Shown here piece by piece: positions 38,983 through 50,307 of a stretch of DNA of 64,000 bases (position 1 is the first letter of the stretch; every line of letters starts with the position of its first letter). The translations under genes and the position numbers were made by a program. This DNA is from Williamsia sp. 1138 (GTDB lineage: Bacteria > Actinomycetota > Actinomycetes > Mycobacteriales > Mycobacteriaceae). The notes beneath the pieces were generated by a model, which had not been told where the DNA came from, did not search any database, and saw only the letters and a program-made list of their open reading frames with translations. The DNA lies in contig NZ_MJEJ02000042.1 of assembly GCF_002095435.2 (NCBI RefSeq), positions 1 to 64,000 of the forward strand, given 5' to 3'.

Positions 38983-40473
38983 ATGACTGACTTGCTCGAC
39001 TATGACGACGTGATCGCGGAGTTCGACCCGGTGATGGGTATGGAGGTCCACGTCGAGCTGGGCACCAACACCAAGATGTTCTGTGGTTGCCCCACCACGT
39101 TCGGCGCCGAGCCCAACACCCAGGTCTGCCCGGTCTGCATCGGACTGCCCGGATCGCTACCCGTGGTGAACGAGAAGGCCATCGAGTCGGCGATCCGGAT
39201 CGGCCTCGCCCTGAACTGCTCCATCCGGCCGTCGAGCACATTCGCGCGAAAGAACTACTTCTACCCGGATCAGCCGAAGAACTACCAGATCTCGCAGTAC
39301 GACGACCCGATCGCGCACGACGGGTACCTCGACGTCCTTTTGGACGACGGCAGCACGTGGCGCGTCGACATCGAGCGCGCCCACATGGAAGAGGACACCG
39401 GCAAGTCCCTGCACATCGGCACCACCGGGCGGATCTCCGGGGCCAGCCACTCACTGCTCGACTACAACCGGGCCGGCGTGCCCCTCATCGAGATCGTCTC
39501 CAAACCCATCGAGGGTGCGGGTGCCCGAGCCCCCGAGGTCGCCCGGGCGTACGTCACCGCACTGCGTGACCTGCTCAAGTCGCTCGACGTGTCGGATGTG
39601 CGCATGGATCAGGGTTCGATGCGCTGTGACGCGAACCTGTCGTTGATGCGCAAGGACGCCACCGAGTTCGGTACCCGTACCGAGACGAAGAACGTGAACT
39701 CGCTCAAGAGCGTCGAGGTCGCGGTGCGGTACGAGATGCGTAGGCAGGCAGCGCTTCTGCTCGCCGGGACCGCCATCGTCCAGGAGACCCGGCACTTTCA
39801 GGAGACCGACGGGTCGACCTCCGCGGGCAGACGGAAGGAAACCGCGGACGACTACCGGTACTTCCCCGAGCCCGACCTGCCGCCGGTGCAACCCGCCGCG
39901 GACTGGATCGAAGAGATCCGCGCCACCCTGCCCGAGCTGCCCTGGCTGCGCCGGGCACGTATCCAGCAGGAATGGGGCGTCTCCGACGAGGTGATGCGCG
40001 ACCTCGTCAACGTCGGTGCGGTGGATCTGATCATCGCCACCGTCGACGCCGGTGCGCCGGTCGAGGCGGCCCGCGGGTGGTGGGTGTCGTTCCTTGCGCA
40101 ACAGGCCAATTCCCGCGACACCGAACTGGCTGATCTGCCGATCACCCCGATCCAGGTCGCCAAGGTCGTTGCCCTCGTCGAGGAAGGCAAGCTGACCAAC
40201 AAGCTTGCCCAGCAGGTGGTCACCGCGGTTCTCGACGGTGAGGGCGAGCCCGAGCAGATCATCGCGGACAAGGGCCTGGAAGTGGTGCGCGACGATTCGG
40301 CACTGCAGAAGGCCGTTGACGAGGCCTTGGCCAACAACCCCGACATCGCCGAGAAGATCCGCAGCGGCAAGGTCGCCGCGGCCGGCAAGATCGTCGGAGA
40401 CGTCATGAAGGCCACTCGCGGCCAGGCCGACCCCGGCCGCGTGAAAGAGCTTGTGCTGGCTGCCTGTCAGTAG
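38983..40473 (+). CDS. gatB: Asp/Glu-tRNA amidotransferase subunit B
   Basis: 496 residues: [46 protein letters not shown] with zinc-type cysteines, [15 protein letters not shown], and [15 protein letters not shown], the GatB kinase-like domain. The C-terminal YqeY-like tail ends [18 protein letters not shown] and contacts tRNA. It activates the glutamate carboxyl for amidation. Its stop is 1 nt from the end of the convergent lppZ-like gene, so there is no room for a separate terminator. Confidence 0.97.
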   Translation: MTDLLDYDDVIAEFDPVMGMEVHVELGTNTKMFCGCPTTFGAEPNTQVCPVCIGLPGSLPVVNEKAIESAIRIGLALNCSIRPSSTFARKNYFYPDQPKNYQISQYDDPIAHDGYLDVLLDDGSTWRVDIERAHMEEDTGKSLHIGTTGRISGASHSLLDYNRAGVPLIEIVSKPIEGAGARAPEVARAYVTALRDLLKSLDVSDVRMDQGSMRCDANLSLMRKDATEFGTRTETKNVNSLKSVEVAVRYEMRRQAALLLAGTAIVQETRHFQETDGSTSAGRRKETADDYRYFPEPDLPPVQPAADWIEEIRATLPELPWLRRARIQQEWGVSDEVMRDLVNVGAVDLIIATVDAGAPVEAARGWWVSFLAQQANSRDTELADLPITPIQVAKVVALVEEGKLTNKLAQQVVTAVLDGEGEPEQIIADKGLEVVRDDSALQKAVDEALANNPDIAEKIRSGKVAAAGKIVGDVMKATRGQADPGRVKELVLAACQ

Positions 40474-40474
40474 C

Positions 40475-41617
40475 TCAGACGTTGGTGTCGGCGGGACCCT
40501 GCGGCATCGGGATGATGATCACCCGATCATCGGTGGGGCCCGCGGTACCGGTCTGCTTGTTCACCGTGCCGACCTGGAAGAGTCCCGCGGGAACCGCGGT
40601 CAACCGCCCGAGTGCGCCGTAGCGCCGTTCCAGCACGGTGATGGGCTCGGCCGTGGTCGGCTTCTCCTCCGTCGGCGCGGTGATGGCCTGCAATCGCTGA
40701 GTCCTGGTCTGCGAGACCATGATCACCCCGTTGACGGCGGCGCAGCCCGCGGTCTCGGGCTTGTCGGGCCAGGTCCACAGCGTGCGTCCGACGCCGGTCG
40801 GGCTGATCAACTGCAGGCGATCCTCGGCCGGTGCACGATCACTCAGGTACAGGGCGCCGGTGACCACGTCCGGACACAGCGCGGGATTCTGGCCGAGACC
40901 GCTGGTGAGCACCCTCGGCGGAGTGTTGCCACCCGACGACAGATCGGTCACCGACAAGAGTTTTCCGGCCAGTGAGCCCGGATCTGCGGCGGCCGCGGGA
41001 TCGCCTGCGTCGCCGGTGGCCACCAGCAGTTCGCCCGGACTCTTGAAATGGATCGTGCCCATGTTGCCGGTGTCGCCCTTGGGGATACCGGTGAGGATCG
41101 GCTTCGGTACGTCGCCTGGGGCCAGCCGAACCACCCGATTGTCGGTGGGGGTGGTGATGTACGCGTACATCAACTGGTCCTGCGCGTAGTCGGGGGATGG
41201 TGTGAAGTCGAGCAGGCCGCCGTCACCGGAAGCGTCGACGTCGAACGAAGCGATGTCCACCGTCGGACCACCCCGTTTGGTGCGGACGATCTTGCCGCTC
41301 GTGCGCTGGGCCACCACGGTCGACGTGGCGTCCGCGCTGGCAGCGATGAGACCGCTGGTGGCGTCCAAGCAGGTGGCGATCACGGTCGGATCCGGATCGG
41401 GGCAGGGGCCCGTGGGGGCGCCTGGATCCGCGGGCGGTGTGCTCGGCGGCGTCTGTTCCGGCTGCTGCATCGGGGGATTGACGTTGGTGGAGAAGTCGCC
41501 GGCCTCTCGGTTGCGGTCCTGCTCGGCGAACCCGTCGGAACATCCGGTCAGCACCACGGCGGCCGCCACCAGCATGATCACGATCCGCGCGATCGCAGAC
41601 CGGTGGGGCGTTGTCAT
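40475..41617 (-). CDS. lppZ: Lipoprotein with PQQ-type sugar-dehydrogenase-like propeller (LppZ-like)
   Basis: 380 residues from ATG 41617. Signal peptide IARIVIMLVAAAVVLTGC ends in a clear lipobox (LTGC). A Pro/Gln-rich linker follows, then a beta-propeller resembling GSDH/glucose-sorbosone dehydrogenase (GGLLDFTPSPDYAQDQLMYAYITT, GTIHFKSPGELLVATGDAGD). The family key histidine of soluble glucose dehydrogenase is not evident, so enzymatic activity is doubtful. The ATG lies 7 nt behind TAGTGT, predicting a leaderless mRNA. Position equals Rv3006 (lppZ). Confidence 0.82.
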   Translation of the reverse strand: MTTPHRSAIARIVIMLVAAAVVLTGCSDGFAEQDRNREAGDFSTNVNPPMQQPEQTPPSTPPADPGAPTGPCPDPDPTVIATCLDATSGLIAASADATSTVVAQRTSGKIVRTKRGGPTVDIASFDVDASGDGGLLDFTPSPDYAQDQLMYAYITTPTDNRVVRLAPGDVPKPILTGIPKGDTGNMGTIHFKSPGELLVATGDAGDPAAAADPGSLAGKLLSVTDLSSGGNTPPRVLTSGLGQNPALCPDVVTGALYLSDRAPAEDRLQLISPTGVGRTLWTWPDKPETAGCAAVNGVIMVSQTRTQRLQAITAPTEEKPTTAEPITVLERRYGALGRLTAVPAGLFQVGTVNKQTGTAGPTDDRVIIIPMPQGPADTNV

Positions 41618-41624
41618 GGCGTCC

Positions 41625-41630
41625 ACACTA
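41625..41630 (-). promoter_or_regulatory. -10 box TAGTGT of the lppZ-like gene
   Basis: TAGTGT on the minus strand ends 7 nt before ATG 41617; no ribosome site. Confidence 0.5.
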
Positions 41631-41704
41631 CTGATCGGCCGGCGCGAGACGTCTGATCGGGCGCGCCGTGCCCAGGGCAGAGATGCGTTCGACCGACATG
41701 CCTC

Positions 41705-41710
41705 TAAGGT
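41705..41710 (+). promoter_or_regulatory. -10 box TAAGGT of the doxX-like gene
   Basis: TAAGGT ends 7 nt before GTG 41718; no ribosome site. It faces the lppZ-like promoter across 74 bp. Confidence 0.5.
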
Positions 41711-41717
41711 CACTAGG

Positions 41718-42788
41718 GTGACCGAACGAGATCCCGACGGCCAAGGGTCGAGCCCATACGACGAGCCCACCGAACAGATCGAGTTGCCCGTGACGCGGGC
41801 AAACGAGCCTTATCCGGCCGAAGGTGAGACCGGCGCCTACGGATACGCCCCGTACCGGTCGAACAAGGCCGGCCAGGACGAGGCGGCCCGATTCGACGAG
41901 GATCTCGAGGAGACCGAGCAGATCCCCACCCTGCGCAAGCAGGCGGCGAACGATTCTTCCCGGCCGACGTCTGCTGGTTCCGATCCTGCCGACGCGGACC
42001 CGGTCGTGCGCGAGGACATCGCAAACCAAGACACCGATGTCGTCGGCGCCCCGTCTGGCCACACCACCCGGATACCGGCGGGGGTCGTCGACCGCGACGA
42101 CTTCCACCGCGAGTACGGACCCCCGCCGCGCTATGACGATGACGACGACTTCGCGCTGAAGGGCCCTGCCGAACCCGAACCCATCGAGCCGCTCGTCACC
42201 GAGGTTCCCGCCCGCCGCGGCACCCTCGATCTCGGGTTGCTGCTACTTCGCGTCGGCGTCGGTCTGATCGCGATGGCGCACGGCAGTCAGAAGCTGTTCG
42301 GCTGGTGGAATGGTCCGCGCCTCAGCGGATTCGAGGACTACCTCCTGAACGCCGCGAACACCAACATCGGGTTCAGTTCCGATGCCGCGAAGCCACTGGC
42401 GATCCTGGGTGCTCTCTCGGAGACCATCGGTGGCCTCATGCTGGTGCTCGGCCTGTTGACCCCGATCGCAGGCTCGGCGGTGTTGGGCGTGATGACCGTC
42501 GCCGCGGCCTACAAGGCGACTCTCGCCGGCGGCGTGTGGTTCTTTGCCGCCGACCCCGACTTCACCGGCGGCGGAATCGAGTACGAACTGTTCCTGGGTC
42601 TCGCTGCCGCGGTCATCATCCTGACCGGGCCGGGACGCATCTCGCTCGACTTCGGGCGGGGCTGGGCGACGAGGCCGTTCATCGGTTCGGTCGCCTGGCT
42701 GATTGTCGGTATCGCAGCGCCGGTCGTCATCTGGTTCCTCTTCAACGGCACCAACCCGTTCGAATCGCCGGGCAACCCGGTCCCGTAG
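41718..42788 (+). CDS. DoxX-family membrane protein with long acidic N-terminal tail
   Basis: 356 residues. Residues 1-165 are acidic, low-complexity and probably disordered (PPRYDDDDDF near the end). Residues 170-350 contain the DoxX four-helix region (LDLGLLLLRVGVGLIAMAHGSQKLFGWWNGPRLSGFE, LGALSETIGGLMLVLGLLTPIAGSAVLGVMTVAAAYK). Rv3005c, its positional homologue, is the DoxX of a membrane redox complex with SodA and SseA in M. tuberculosis; the same role is inferred here. GTG 41718 is chosen because a TAAGGT box lies 7 nt upstream. The stop codon is followed directly by a 67-bp palindrome. Confidence 0.85.
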   Translation: MTERDPDGQGSSPYDEPTEQIELPVTRANEPYPAEGETGAYGYAPYRSNKAGQDEAARFDEDLEETEQIPTLRKQAANDSSRPTSAGSDPADADPVVREDIANQDTDVVGAPSGHTTRIPAGVVDRDDFHREYGPPPRYDDDDDFALKGPAEPEPIEPLVTEVPARRGTLDLGLLLLRVGVGLIAMAHGSQKLFGWWNGPRLSGFEDYLLNAANTNIGFSSDAAKPLAILGALSETIGGLMLVLGLLTPIAGSAVLGVMTVAAAYKATLAGGVWFFAADPDFTGGGIEYELFLGLAAAVIILTGPGRISLDFGRGWATRPFIGSVAWLIVGIAAPVVIWFLFNGTNPFESPGNPVP

Positions 42789-42855
42789 TCCGAAAGTGGT
42801 GGGTTCTGGCGACCGCGACCTGCGTAAACAGTCGCCAGAACCCACCACAATCGGG
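42789..42855. repeat. 67-bp palindromic intergenic element, copy B
   Basis: Arms GTGGTGGGTTCTGGCGAC (42796-42813) and GTCGCCAGAACCCACCAC (42831-42848) pair perfectly over 18 bp. The element fills the whole space between the doxX-like stop (ends 42788) and the ilvD stop (42856 on plus) with no spare base on either side. It can act as a two-way terminator. Confidence 0.92.
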
Positions 42856-44703
42856 TCAGTCGACCTGTCGGACCGCACCCTTGTCCGCCGAGGTGGCGAG
42901 CTTCGCGTAGGCGCGCAGGGCTGTGGTCACCTTGCGTTCGCGATGCTCTCGCGGCTGCCATGGCCGTTCGGCAGCGTCCATCTTCGCGCGGCGGTCGGCG
43001 AGGACGTCCTCGTCGACGAGGACTTCGAGCTTGCGAGTCTTGACGTCGATCAGGATCTGGTCGCCGTCTTCGATGAGCCCGATGACCCCACCTGCAGCGG
43101 CTTCGGGGGAGATGTGTCCGACCGAGAGTCCGGACGAGCCGCCGGAGAATCGGCCGTCGGTGATGAGCGCACACTTCTTGCCCATGCCGGTGCCCTTCAT
43201 GAACGCGGTCGGGTGCAGCATCTCCTGCATTCCCGGACCGCCCGCGGGTCCTTCGTAGCGCACGACCAGGACCTCGCCGGCCTTGATGGTCTTGCTCAGG
43301 ATCACCTGCACGGCCTCGTCCTGTGATTCCACGACGCGGGCCGGGCCCTGGAAGTGCCAGAGGTCCTCGTCGATACCGGCGGTCTTCAGCACCGCGCCGT
43401 CGACTGCGAGATTGCCCTTGAGTACGCACAGACCGCCTTCGACGGTGTAGGCGTGCTCGAGGTCGCGGATGCAGCCACCCGCAGCGTCGGTGTCGAGGGA
43501 ATCCCAGCGATTCTCGGTCGAGAACGGCGTCGTGGTGCGCACCCCTCCCGGAGCGGCGTGGAACAGTTCGAGCGCCTCGTCGGTGGCGGTGCCGCTGCGG
43601 ATGTCCCAGTCGTCCAGGAACGTCGCAAGGGTCGGCGAGTGAACGGTACTGGTGGTGTCGTCGATGAGACCCGCGCGGCGAAGCTCGCCGAGGATGGCCG
43701 CGATTCCACCGGCCCGGTGAACGTCCTCCATGTGGTAGTCGGAGTTGGGTGAGACCTTCGACAGACACGGGACCTTGCGGCTGATGTCGTCGATGACGCC
43801 GAGGTCGAAGCCCTCGACCTCGCCCTCCTGTGCGGCGGCGAGTACGTGCAGGACGGTGTTGGTGGATCCACCCATGGCGACATCGAGGGCCATGGCATTC
43901 CGGAAAGCTGTGGGGGTGGCGATGTTTCGGGGGAGCACCGACTCGTCCTCGTCGCGGTAGTAGCGCAGTGCTGCCTCGACGATCACCTGGCCTGCCTTGG
44001 TGAACAGTCCCCGCCGCGCTTCGTGCGTGGCCAATGTCGAACCGTTGCCCGGCAGGGCCAGACCCAGTGCCTCGGTCAGGCAGTTCATCGAGTTGGCGGT
44101 GAACATGCCCGAGCACGATCCGCAGGTGGGGCATGCTGCCAGCTCGACTTCGCGGAGGGCGGCCTCGTCGACGGCGTCGTTGGCCGACGCGGAGATCGAG
44201 GTGATCAGGTCCGAGGACGGATGGACGGTGCCATCGACGACGACGGCCTTGCCCGCCTCCATGGGCCCACCGGACACGAAAACGGTGGGGACGTTGAGCC
44301 GCATCGCGGCATTGAGCATCCCGGGGGTGATCTTGTCGCAGTTCGAGATACAGACCAGGGCGTCGGCGGTGTGCGCGTTCACCATGTATTCGACGGAGTC
44401 CGCGATGATCTCACGGCTCGGTAGCGAATAGAGCATCCCGTCGTGGCCCATCGCGATCCCGTCGTCGACGGCGATCGTGTGGAACTCCCGGGGCACACCA
44501 CCGGCGGCGCGGACGGCATCGGCGACGATCTCACCGACATCCTTGAGGTGGACGTGGCCGGGTACGAATTGGGTGTACGAATTGGCTATCGCGACAATCG
44601 GTTTGCCGAAGTCGTCGTCGGTCATGCCGGTGGCGCGCCAGAGCGAGCGCGCTCCGGCTGCGTTACGACCGACGGTGGTTGTGCGTGACCTCAACTGCGG
44701 CAT
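42856..44703 (-). CDS. ilvD: Dihydroxy-acid dehydratase
   Basis: 615 residues. Iron-sulfur enzyme of valine, isoleucine and pantothenate synthesis (dihydroxy-acid to keto-acid). Motifs: [16 protein letters not shown] and [14 protein letters not shown] give two of the cluster cysteines. [26 protein letters not shown] and [20 protein letters not shown] are family signatures. The length is that of the E. coli-type enzyme, longer than the 575-residue Rv0189c type. It sits tail to tail with the doxX-like gene and is oriented away from ilvBNC. The 5' region (44704-44777) shows no obvious attenuator. Confidence 0.97.
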   Translation of the reverse strand: MPQLRSRTTTVGRNAAGARSLWRATGMTDDDFGKPIVAIANSYTQFVPGHVHLKDVGEIVADAVRAAGGVPREFHTIAVDDGIAMGHDGMLYSLPSREIIADSVEYMVNAHTADALVCISNCDKITPGMLNAAMRLNVPTVFVSGGPMEAGKAVVVDGTVHPSSDLITSISASANDAVDEAALREVELAACPTCGSCSGMFTANSMNCLTEALGLALPGNGSTLATHEARRGLFTKAGQVIVEAALRYYRDEDESVLPRNIATPTAFRNAMALDVAMGGSTNTVLHVLAAAQEGEVEGFDLGVIDDISRKVPCLSKVSPNSDYHMEDVHRAGGIAAILGELRRAGLIDDTTSTVHSPTLATFLDDWDIRSGTATDEALELFHAAPGGVRTTTPFSTENRWDSLDTDAAGGCIRDLEHAYTVEGGLCVLKGNLAVDGAVLKTAGIDEDLWHFQGPARVVESQDEAVQVILSKTIKAGEVLVVRYEGPAGGPGMQEMLHPTAFMKGTGMGKKCALITDGRFSGGSSGLSVGHISPEAAAGGVIGLIEDGDQILIDVKTRKLEVLVDEDVLADRRAKMDAAERPWQPREHRERKVTTALRAYAKLATSADKGAVRQVD

Positions 44704-44777
44704 GGCTATTCGTTCCTCGACTGGCTCGGGTCGACTCCGCCCACGGGCTGCGAGGGGGAGAACTTGCGCAGTTGAGG

Positions 44778-45356
44778 CTACTCCGAGGTCTTGTCGACGC
44801 CTTTCTCGGCCGGATCGGTTGCTCCCGTCTCGCGCTGCCGCGTCGCGGCCGGGTCGGGAGCGGCACCCGATTTCGATGTCGGCACGGACTTGTCCGCCGC
44901 CTTCTTGTTCGTCGCCTTCTCGGGCGGCGCGTCGACGTCGATGCGCTCGGCGTCGGGACTGTCGATGGCGTAGGGGTCAGGAATGCGGCCGCGGCTTGCA
45001 GCCGACAGTCGCGGCAGATCCCGGAAACTGATGGCGGGCAGGATGAGGTGCGACTTGTCGTCGAGCACAGCGCGGACGGCACCCCATCTCGGGAATTGCA
45101 GTCCTGAGATCTGATCCCACGTCGCTGACCTGCGTCCGCGCAGCGTCACCGACGTCACACCGTCTTCGGTGACGATGGTGCGCAGTCGCCGCACCCAGAT
45201 GGCCACCACGATCGGAAGGGCCAGCGTCCAACCGAGGTAGGGCAGTGACACACCGGCCAGGACAAGCGCGGATACGCCCATCATGAAGACGGCGAAGTAC
45301 GCGATCGGGTGAATGCGGAACTCCGCGGGCAGCTCGACGGCTTGGGGCTCAGACAC
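44778..45356 (-). CDS. Membrane-anchored bacterial PH-domain protein (Cfp6-like)
   Basis: 192 residues from GTG 45356. Two hydrophobic segments near residues 17-55 ([37 protein letters not shown]) precede a bPH-like region ([60 protein letters not shown]). The last 60 residues are a charged, Lys/Ala/Pro-rich tail. Rv3004 (Cfp6) has the same place in M. tuberculosis but lacks the long tail. GAGG precedes the start. Function unknown. Confidence 0.78.
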   Translation of the reverse strand: MSEPQAVELPAEFRIHPIAYFAVFMMGVSALVLAGVSLPYLGWTLALPIVVAIWVRRLRTIVTEDGVTSVTLRGRRSATWDQISGLQFPRWGAVRAVLDDKSHLILPAISFRDLPRLSAASRGRIPDPYAIDSPDAERIDVDAPPEKATNKKAADKSVPTSKSGAAPDPAATRQRETGATDPAEKGVDKTSE

Positions 45357-45416
45357 ATCCTCATTGTTTCATCCCGCGCGGGGCGTCCCATCATGTGGGA
45401 TACACGGTGGTCAAGT

Positions 45417-45446
45417 TTGACTCACTGCAGCACACAGTCCTAGCCT
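45417..45446 (+). promoter_or_regulatory. ilvBNC promoter
   Basis: TTGACT (45417-45422) and TAGCCT (45441-45446) have an 18-bp spacer. The predicted start lies at about 45453-45455, on or next to the GTGATG that opens the leader peptide. Confidence 0.75.
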
Positions 45447-45457
45447 GACTCACTGTG

Positions 45458-45502
45458 ATGCAAAAACAGATTCTCGTACTCGGCCGGCGCGTCAACGCCT
45501 GA
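45458..45502 (+). CDS. ilvB leader peptide (14 residues)
   Basis: Encodes [14 protein letters not shown]. The run Ile-Leu-Val-Leu, with a later Val, places branched-chain codons where a stalled ribosome would cover the first attenuator stem. A GTG at 45455 in the same frame may be the actual start. The promoter puts the transcript 5' end there, so the leader would be translated from a leaderless mRNA. It is too short for ordinary gene finding. Confidence 0.85.
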   Translation: MQKQILVLGRRVNA

Positions 45503-45573
45503 CCGAGTACAACGAGTACTCACAAAGCATCGACGCGCCACCCTCGCACAGCACCTGCTGTCGGGGGTTTTTT
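45476..45573 (+). promoter_or_regulatory. Transcription attenuator of ilvBNC
   Basis: Competing pairings are visible. GTACTCGG (45476-45483) pairs with CCGAGTAC (45503-45510). GAGTAC (45505-45510) can instead pair with GTACTC (45516-45521). GGCGCGTC (45486-45493) can pair with GACGCGCC (45532-45539). The terminator (45540-45573) has stem ACAGCA/TGCTGT extended by ACCC/GGGGGT and then TTTTTT. Stalling at the Ile-Leu-Val-Leu codons would block the first pairing and shift the fold. This is the classical design; I did not compute energies. Confidence 0.85.
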
Positions 45574-45629
45574 GTTGTCCACCGACGTGCGCGGCCCCAG
45601 GCCGCGGCGTCAGAGCAGAGGGAAGTGCA

Positions 45630-47644
45630 GTGAGCGCACCAGCAGCACGCACCCAGCCGGGGTCGCACCCAGGCGGTCCGGGATCGCAGCAGGCCAAAGG
45701 GCCCGCAGCGCCGCGGCGCCAGTCAGGTAACGGCTCGCCAGTAACGGCGGCCGCGGCCGCAACCCGGCGCACGGTGGCGCCGGAACGTGTCAGCGGCGCG
45801 AAGGCGGTAGTGCGCGCCCTCGAGGAGCTCGGCGTCACCTCTGTGTTCGGTATTCCCGGCGGCGCGGTGCTCCCGGTCTACGATCCGCTCCTCGACTCCG
45901 AACAGGTTCGCCACATCCTCGTCCGCCACGAGCAGGGCGCAGGCCACGCGGCCACCGGATACGCCCAGGCGACCGGTCGTGTCGGAGTGTGCATCGCGAC
46001 CTCGGGTCCCGGCGCCACCAACCTGGTGACCCCGCTCGCGGATGCCCAGATGGATTCGGTTCCCGTCGTCGCGATCACCGGCCAGGTGGGCCGGTCGCTC
46101 ATCGGGACCGACGCCTTCCAGGAGGCCGACATCTCCGGCATCACCATGCCGGTCACCAAGCACAACTTTCTCGTCAACAGCGGCGCCGAGATCGCCAAGG
46201 TGATGGCAGAAGCTTTCTACATCGCCGAAAGTGGTCGTCCCGGAGCGGTTTTGGTGGACATCCCCAAGGACGTGCTGCAGGCGCAGACCACGTTCTCGTG
46301 GCCGCCGCAGCTCGACCTCCCGGGCTACCGGCCCGTCACCAAACCGCACGGCAAGCAGGTTCGGGAGGCGGCGCGGCTGATCGCGGCAGCCACCTCACCG
46401 GTGCTGTACGTCGGCGGCGGGGTCATCAAGGCCAATGCCTCCGAACAACTTCTCGAACTCGCAGAACTGACAGGCGTCCCCGTGGTCACCACCCTCATGG
46501 CCCGCGGCGCTTTCCCGGACAGCCACAAGCAACATCTGGGAATGCCAGGAATGCACGGCACCGTCGCCGCAGTGGCGGCGCTACAACGCAGCGATCTGCT
46601 GATCACCCTCGGCGCTCGCTTCGACGACCGTGTCACCGGCATGCTCGACTCGTTCGCCCCGGACGCCAAGGTGATCCACGCGGACATCGATCCTGCTGAG
46701 ATCGGTAAGAACCGGCATGCGGATGTGCCCATCGTGGGCGACTGCGGTGCGGTGATCTCGGAACTGATCGAGGCAGTGCGCGACGAGCGCGCCACCACCA
46801 CCGCGGCGCCCGACCTGAGCACCTGGTGGTCGTACCTCGACGGTATCCAGCGGACCTACCCGCTGAGTTACGACCGTCCGGCCGACGGATCGATGTCGCC
46901 GGAGTTCGTCATCTCGGCGATCGGCAAGACCGCCGGACCCGACGCGATCTATTGTTCGGGTGTCGGACAGCACCAGATGTGGGCAGCGCAGTTCATCTCG
47001 TACGAGAAGCCACGAACCTGGCTCAATTCGGGTGGTCTGGGCACGATGGGGTACGCGGTGCCCGCAGCGATGGGCGCCAAGCAGGGCATGCCCGACGCCG
47101 AGGTGTGGGCCATCGACGGCGACGGCTGTTTCCAGATGACCAATCAGGAATTGGCCACCTGTGCCATCGAGGGCATCCCCATCAAGGTCGCCGTCATCAA
47201 CAACGGCAACCTGGGCATGGTCCGGCAGTGGCAGACCCTCTTTTACGAAGAGCGGTACTCCAACACCAACCTCTCGACCCACAACACAGAGACGTCGGTG
47301 CGGATCCCGGACTTCCTGAAGCTGGCCGAAGCGCTGGGCTGCGTCGGATTGCGTTGTGAGCGTGAGGAAGACGTCGATGCTGTGCTCGCAGAAGCGCGGG
47401 CCATCAACGATCGTCCGGTCGTCATCGACTTCGTCGTCGGCGCCGACGCACAGGTGTGGCCGATGGTCGCCGCAGGAACTGGCAACGACGAGATCATGGC
47501 AGCCCGTGGAATCCGGCCGCTGTTCGATGACGACGAGGCCGCTTCCACTCATCCGGACGAGATCCACCAGACCATGACCCGCAGTGTCGGTGGGGTCGAA
47601 CAGGTCGGTTCGCAGCGCGAGTCCGACGAGAAAGGCGAGCAGCA

Positions 47645-47648
<4 letters not shown>
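45630..47648 (+). CDS. ilvB: Acetolactate synthase, large (catalytic) subunit
   Basis: 672 residues; ThDP enzyme making acetolactate or acetohydroxybutyrate. Catalytic E101 is in [14 protein letters not shown]. The ThDP-Mg motif is GDG (497-499) ... NNGNLG. The N-terminal 50 residues are a Pro/Ala/Gln-rich extension, common in actinobacterial IlvB. GTG 45630 with AGAGGGAAG. Transcription passes the attenuator at 45476-45573. The stop overlaps the ilvN start. Confidence 0.97.
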
Positions 47649-49232
<1,584 letters not shown>

Positions 49233-49247
49233 TCTGCAGTAGCTTTC

Positions 49248-49283
49248 AAAACAGCCCCGGGCAAGTTTGCCCGGGGCTGTTTT
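49248..49283 (+). terminator. Bidirectional terminator after ilvC
   Basis: AAAACAGCCCCGGGCAA and TTGCCCGGGGCTGTTTT form a perfect 17-bp stem with a 2-nt loop. A tracts and T tracts on both sides allow use in either direction. Confidence 0.95.
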
Positions 49284-49288
49284 GTTTT

Positions 49289-49540
49289 CGAAATGACACC
49301 GGGGGTTTTGTTTGAAACTGGCACCGCCCGTGTGTGGCCCCGCGTGCTCTGGACGGAGGAGCGAGGGAGCGCAGCGACTGAGTCGACGTAGGAAGAGCAC
49401 GCGAGAGTGGGCCGCACACCCGCGTAGCGAAGCGGAGCGAAAAAACACAGCTGGTGAGACGAACACATAAAGCCCCAGAGCACGCGGGCCGCACGCGGGC
49501 GGTGTCAGTTCTCAAGCCCTCCCGCGCGGTGCCAATTCAG
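49289..49540. repeat. 250-bp foldback element in the 304-bp gap after ilvC
   Basis: Left core arm 49314-49352 and right core arm 49475-49511 are inverted copies with few differences; both contain CGCGTGCTCTGG or its complement. Weaker symmetry (GACACCG/GGCACCG blocks) extends to about 49289 and 49540. A third copy, AGAGCACGCGAGAGTGGG, lies in the middle at 49394-49424 in the same orientation as the right arm. The right end reaches the stop codon of the protease gene. No open frame inside looks coding. Confidence 0.75.
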
Positions 49541-50202
49541 GCCAGCGTGAAGCCCGTGACACCTCGGGCTTTCAAATCCTTCATGATCGGGCCGATGTTG
49601 GTGCCCTTTTCCGGGCCTGCACAGGCGACCTCGAAGTACGCATTGACCATCCCGACGAGTCGGTCGCCGAGAACCACCGGAGCACCCGAGTCACCTTCGA
49701 TGACGCACATCTGCGATATGTGGACCTCGTGGCCGGAGATCCAGACGACGCCGCAGGTGTGTCCGGTGGTCCGGCCGTCCTTGCAGGCGATGTCGGGGAA
49801 TTGCGGCGGCGCCATCTGAACCGAGTCGATGGTCACCCGGCCCACTGTCCGAAGGGGTTCGACGCGGCGTTCATCGAAACGGATCAGCGCGTAGTCGAGG
49901 TCGGTGTCGACTTCCGCGATGACGCCGAGTGGGTGCTTCAGTGGCCACAGTTCCGAGAGGACCGATTGCCCCGGGTCCCCGCAGTGGCCGGCGGTGAGAC
50001 CGATCAGATTGCCGTCCTGATCATGGCCGATGGTGGTCAGCGTGCAGATGGCTGCCGTGCCGTCCCACTGCTCGATCACGATTCCGGTGCCGCCGCCGAG
50101 TGGTGCCTTCGCCTGCGAGGGGATCGCGGTGGCCGGGGCGATCGCGGAACCGCTCAACACGGCGAGCGCGCCGATCATTGCCACTACCGCCCTGCGAACC
50201 AT
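49537..50202 (-). CDS. Secreted S1-type serine protease, paralogue 1
   Basis: 221 residues. Signal peptide about 1-26 (AVVAMIGALAVLSGSAIAPATA). Chymotrypsin-like triad H73 (LTAGHC), D103 (DLDYALIRF) and S172 (IEGDSGAPVV). Cysteine pairs C53/C74 and C140/C150 fit disulfides. It is about 55 percent identical by eye to the next gene, a tandem duplicate. The small size and the GDSGAP motif resemble streptogrisin-like or MarP-like secreted proteases without pro-domain. The 3' end touches a foldback element. Confidence 0.85.
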   Translation of the reverse strand: MVRRAVVAMIGALAVLSGSAIAPATAIPSQAKAPLGGGTGIVIEQWDGTAAICTLTTIGHDQDGNLIGLTAGHCGDPGQSVLSELWPLKHPLGVIAEVDTDLDYALIRFDERRVEPLRTVGRVTIDSVQMAPPQFPDIACKDGRTTGHTCGVVWISGHEVHISQMCVIEGDSGAPVVLGDRLVGMVNAYFEVACAGPEKGTNIGPIMKDLKARGVTGFTLA

Positions 50203-50307
50203 TGGTCTGCTCGATTCCCGACGCCGAGCCCCCGACGGCGCGGGGGGTGTGATGACCGTAACCGAGGTCGCCGCAGCTCGCCGGTTGTCCGGGCCGGCGA
50301 ATACCGA

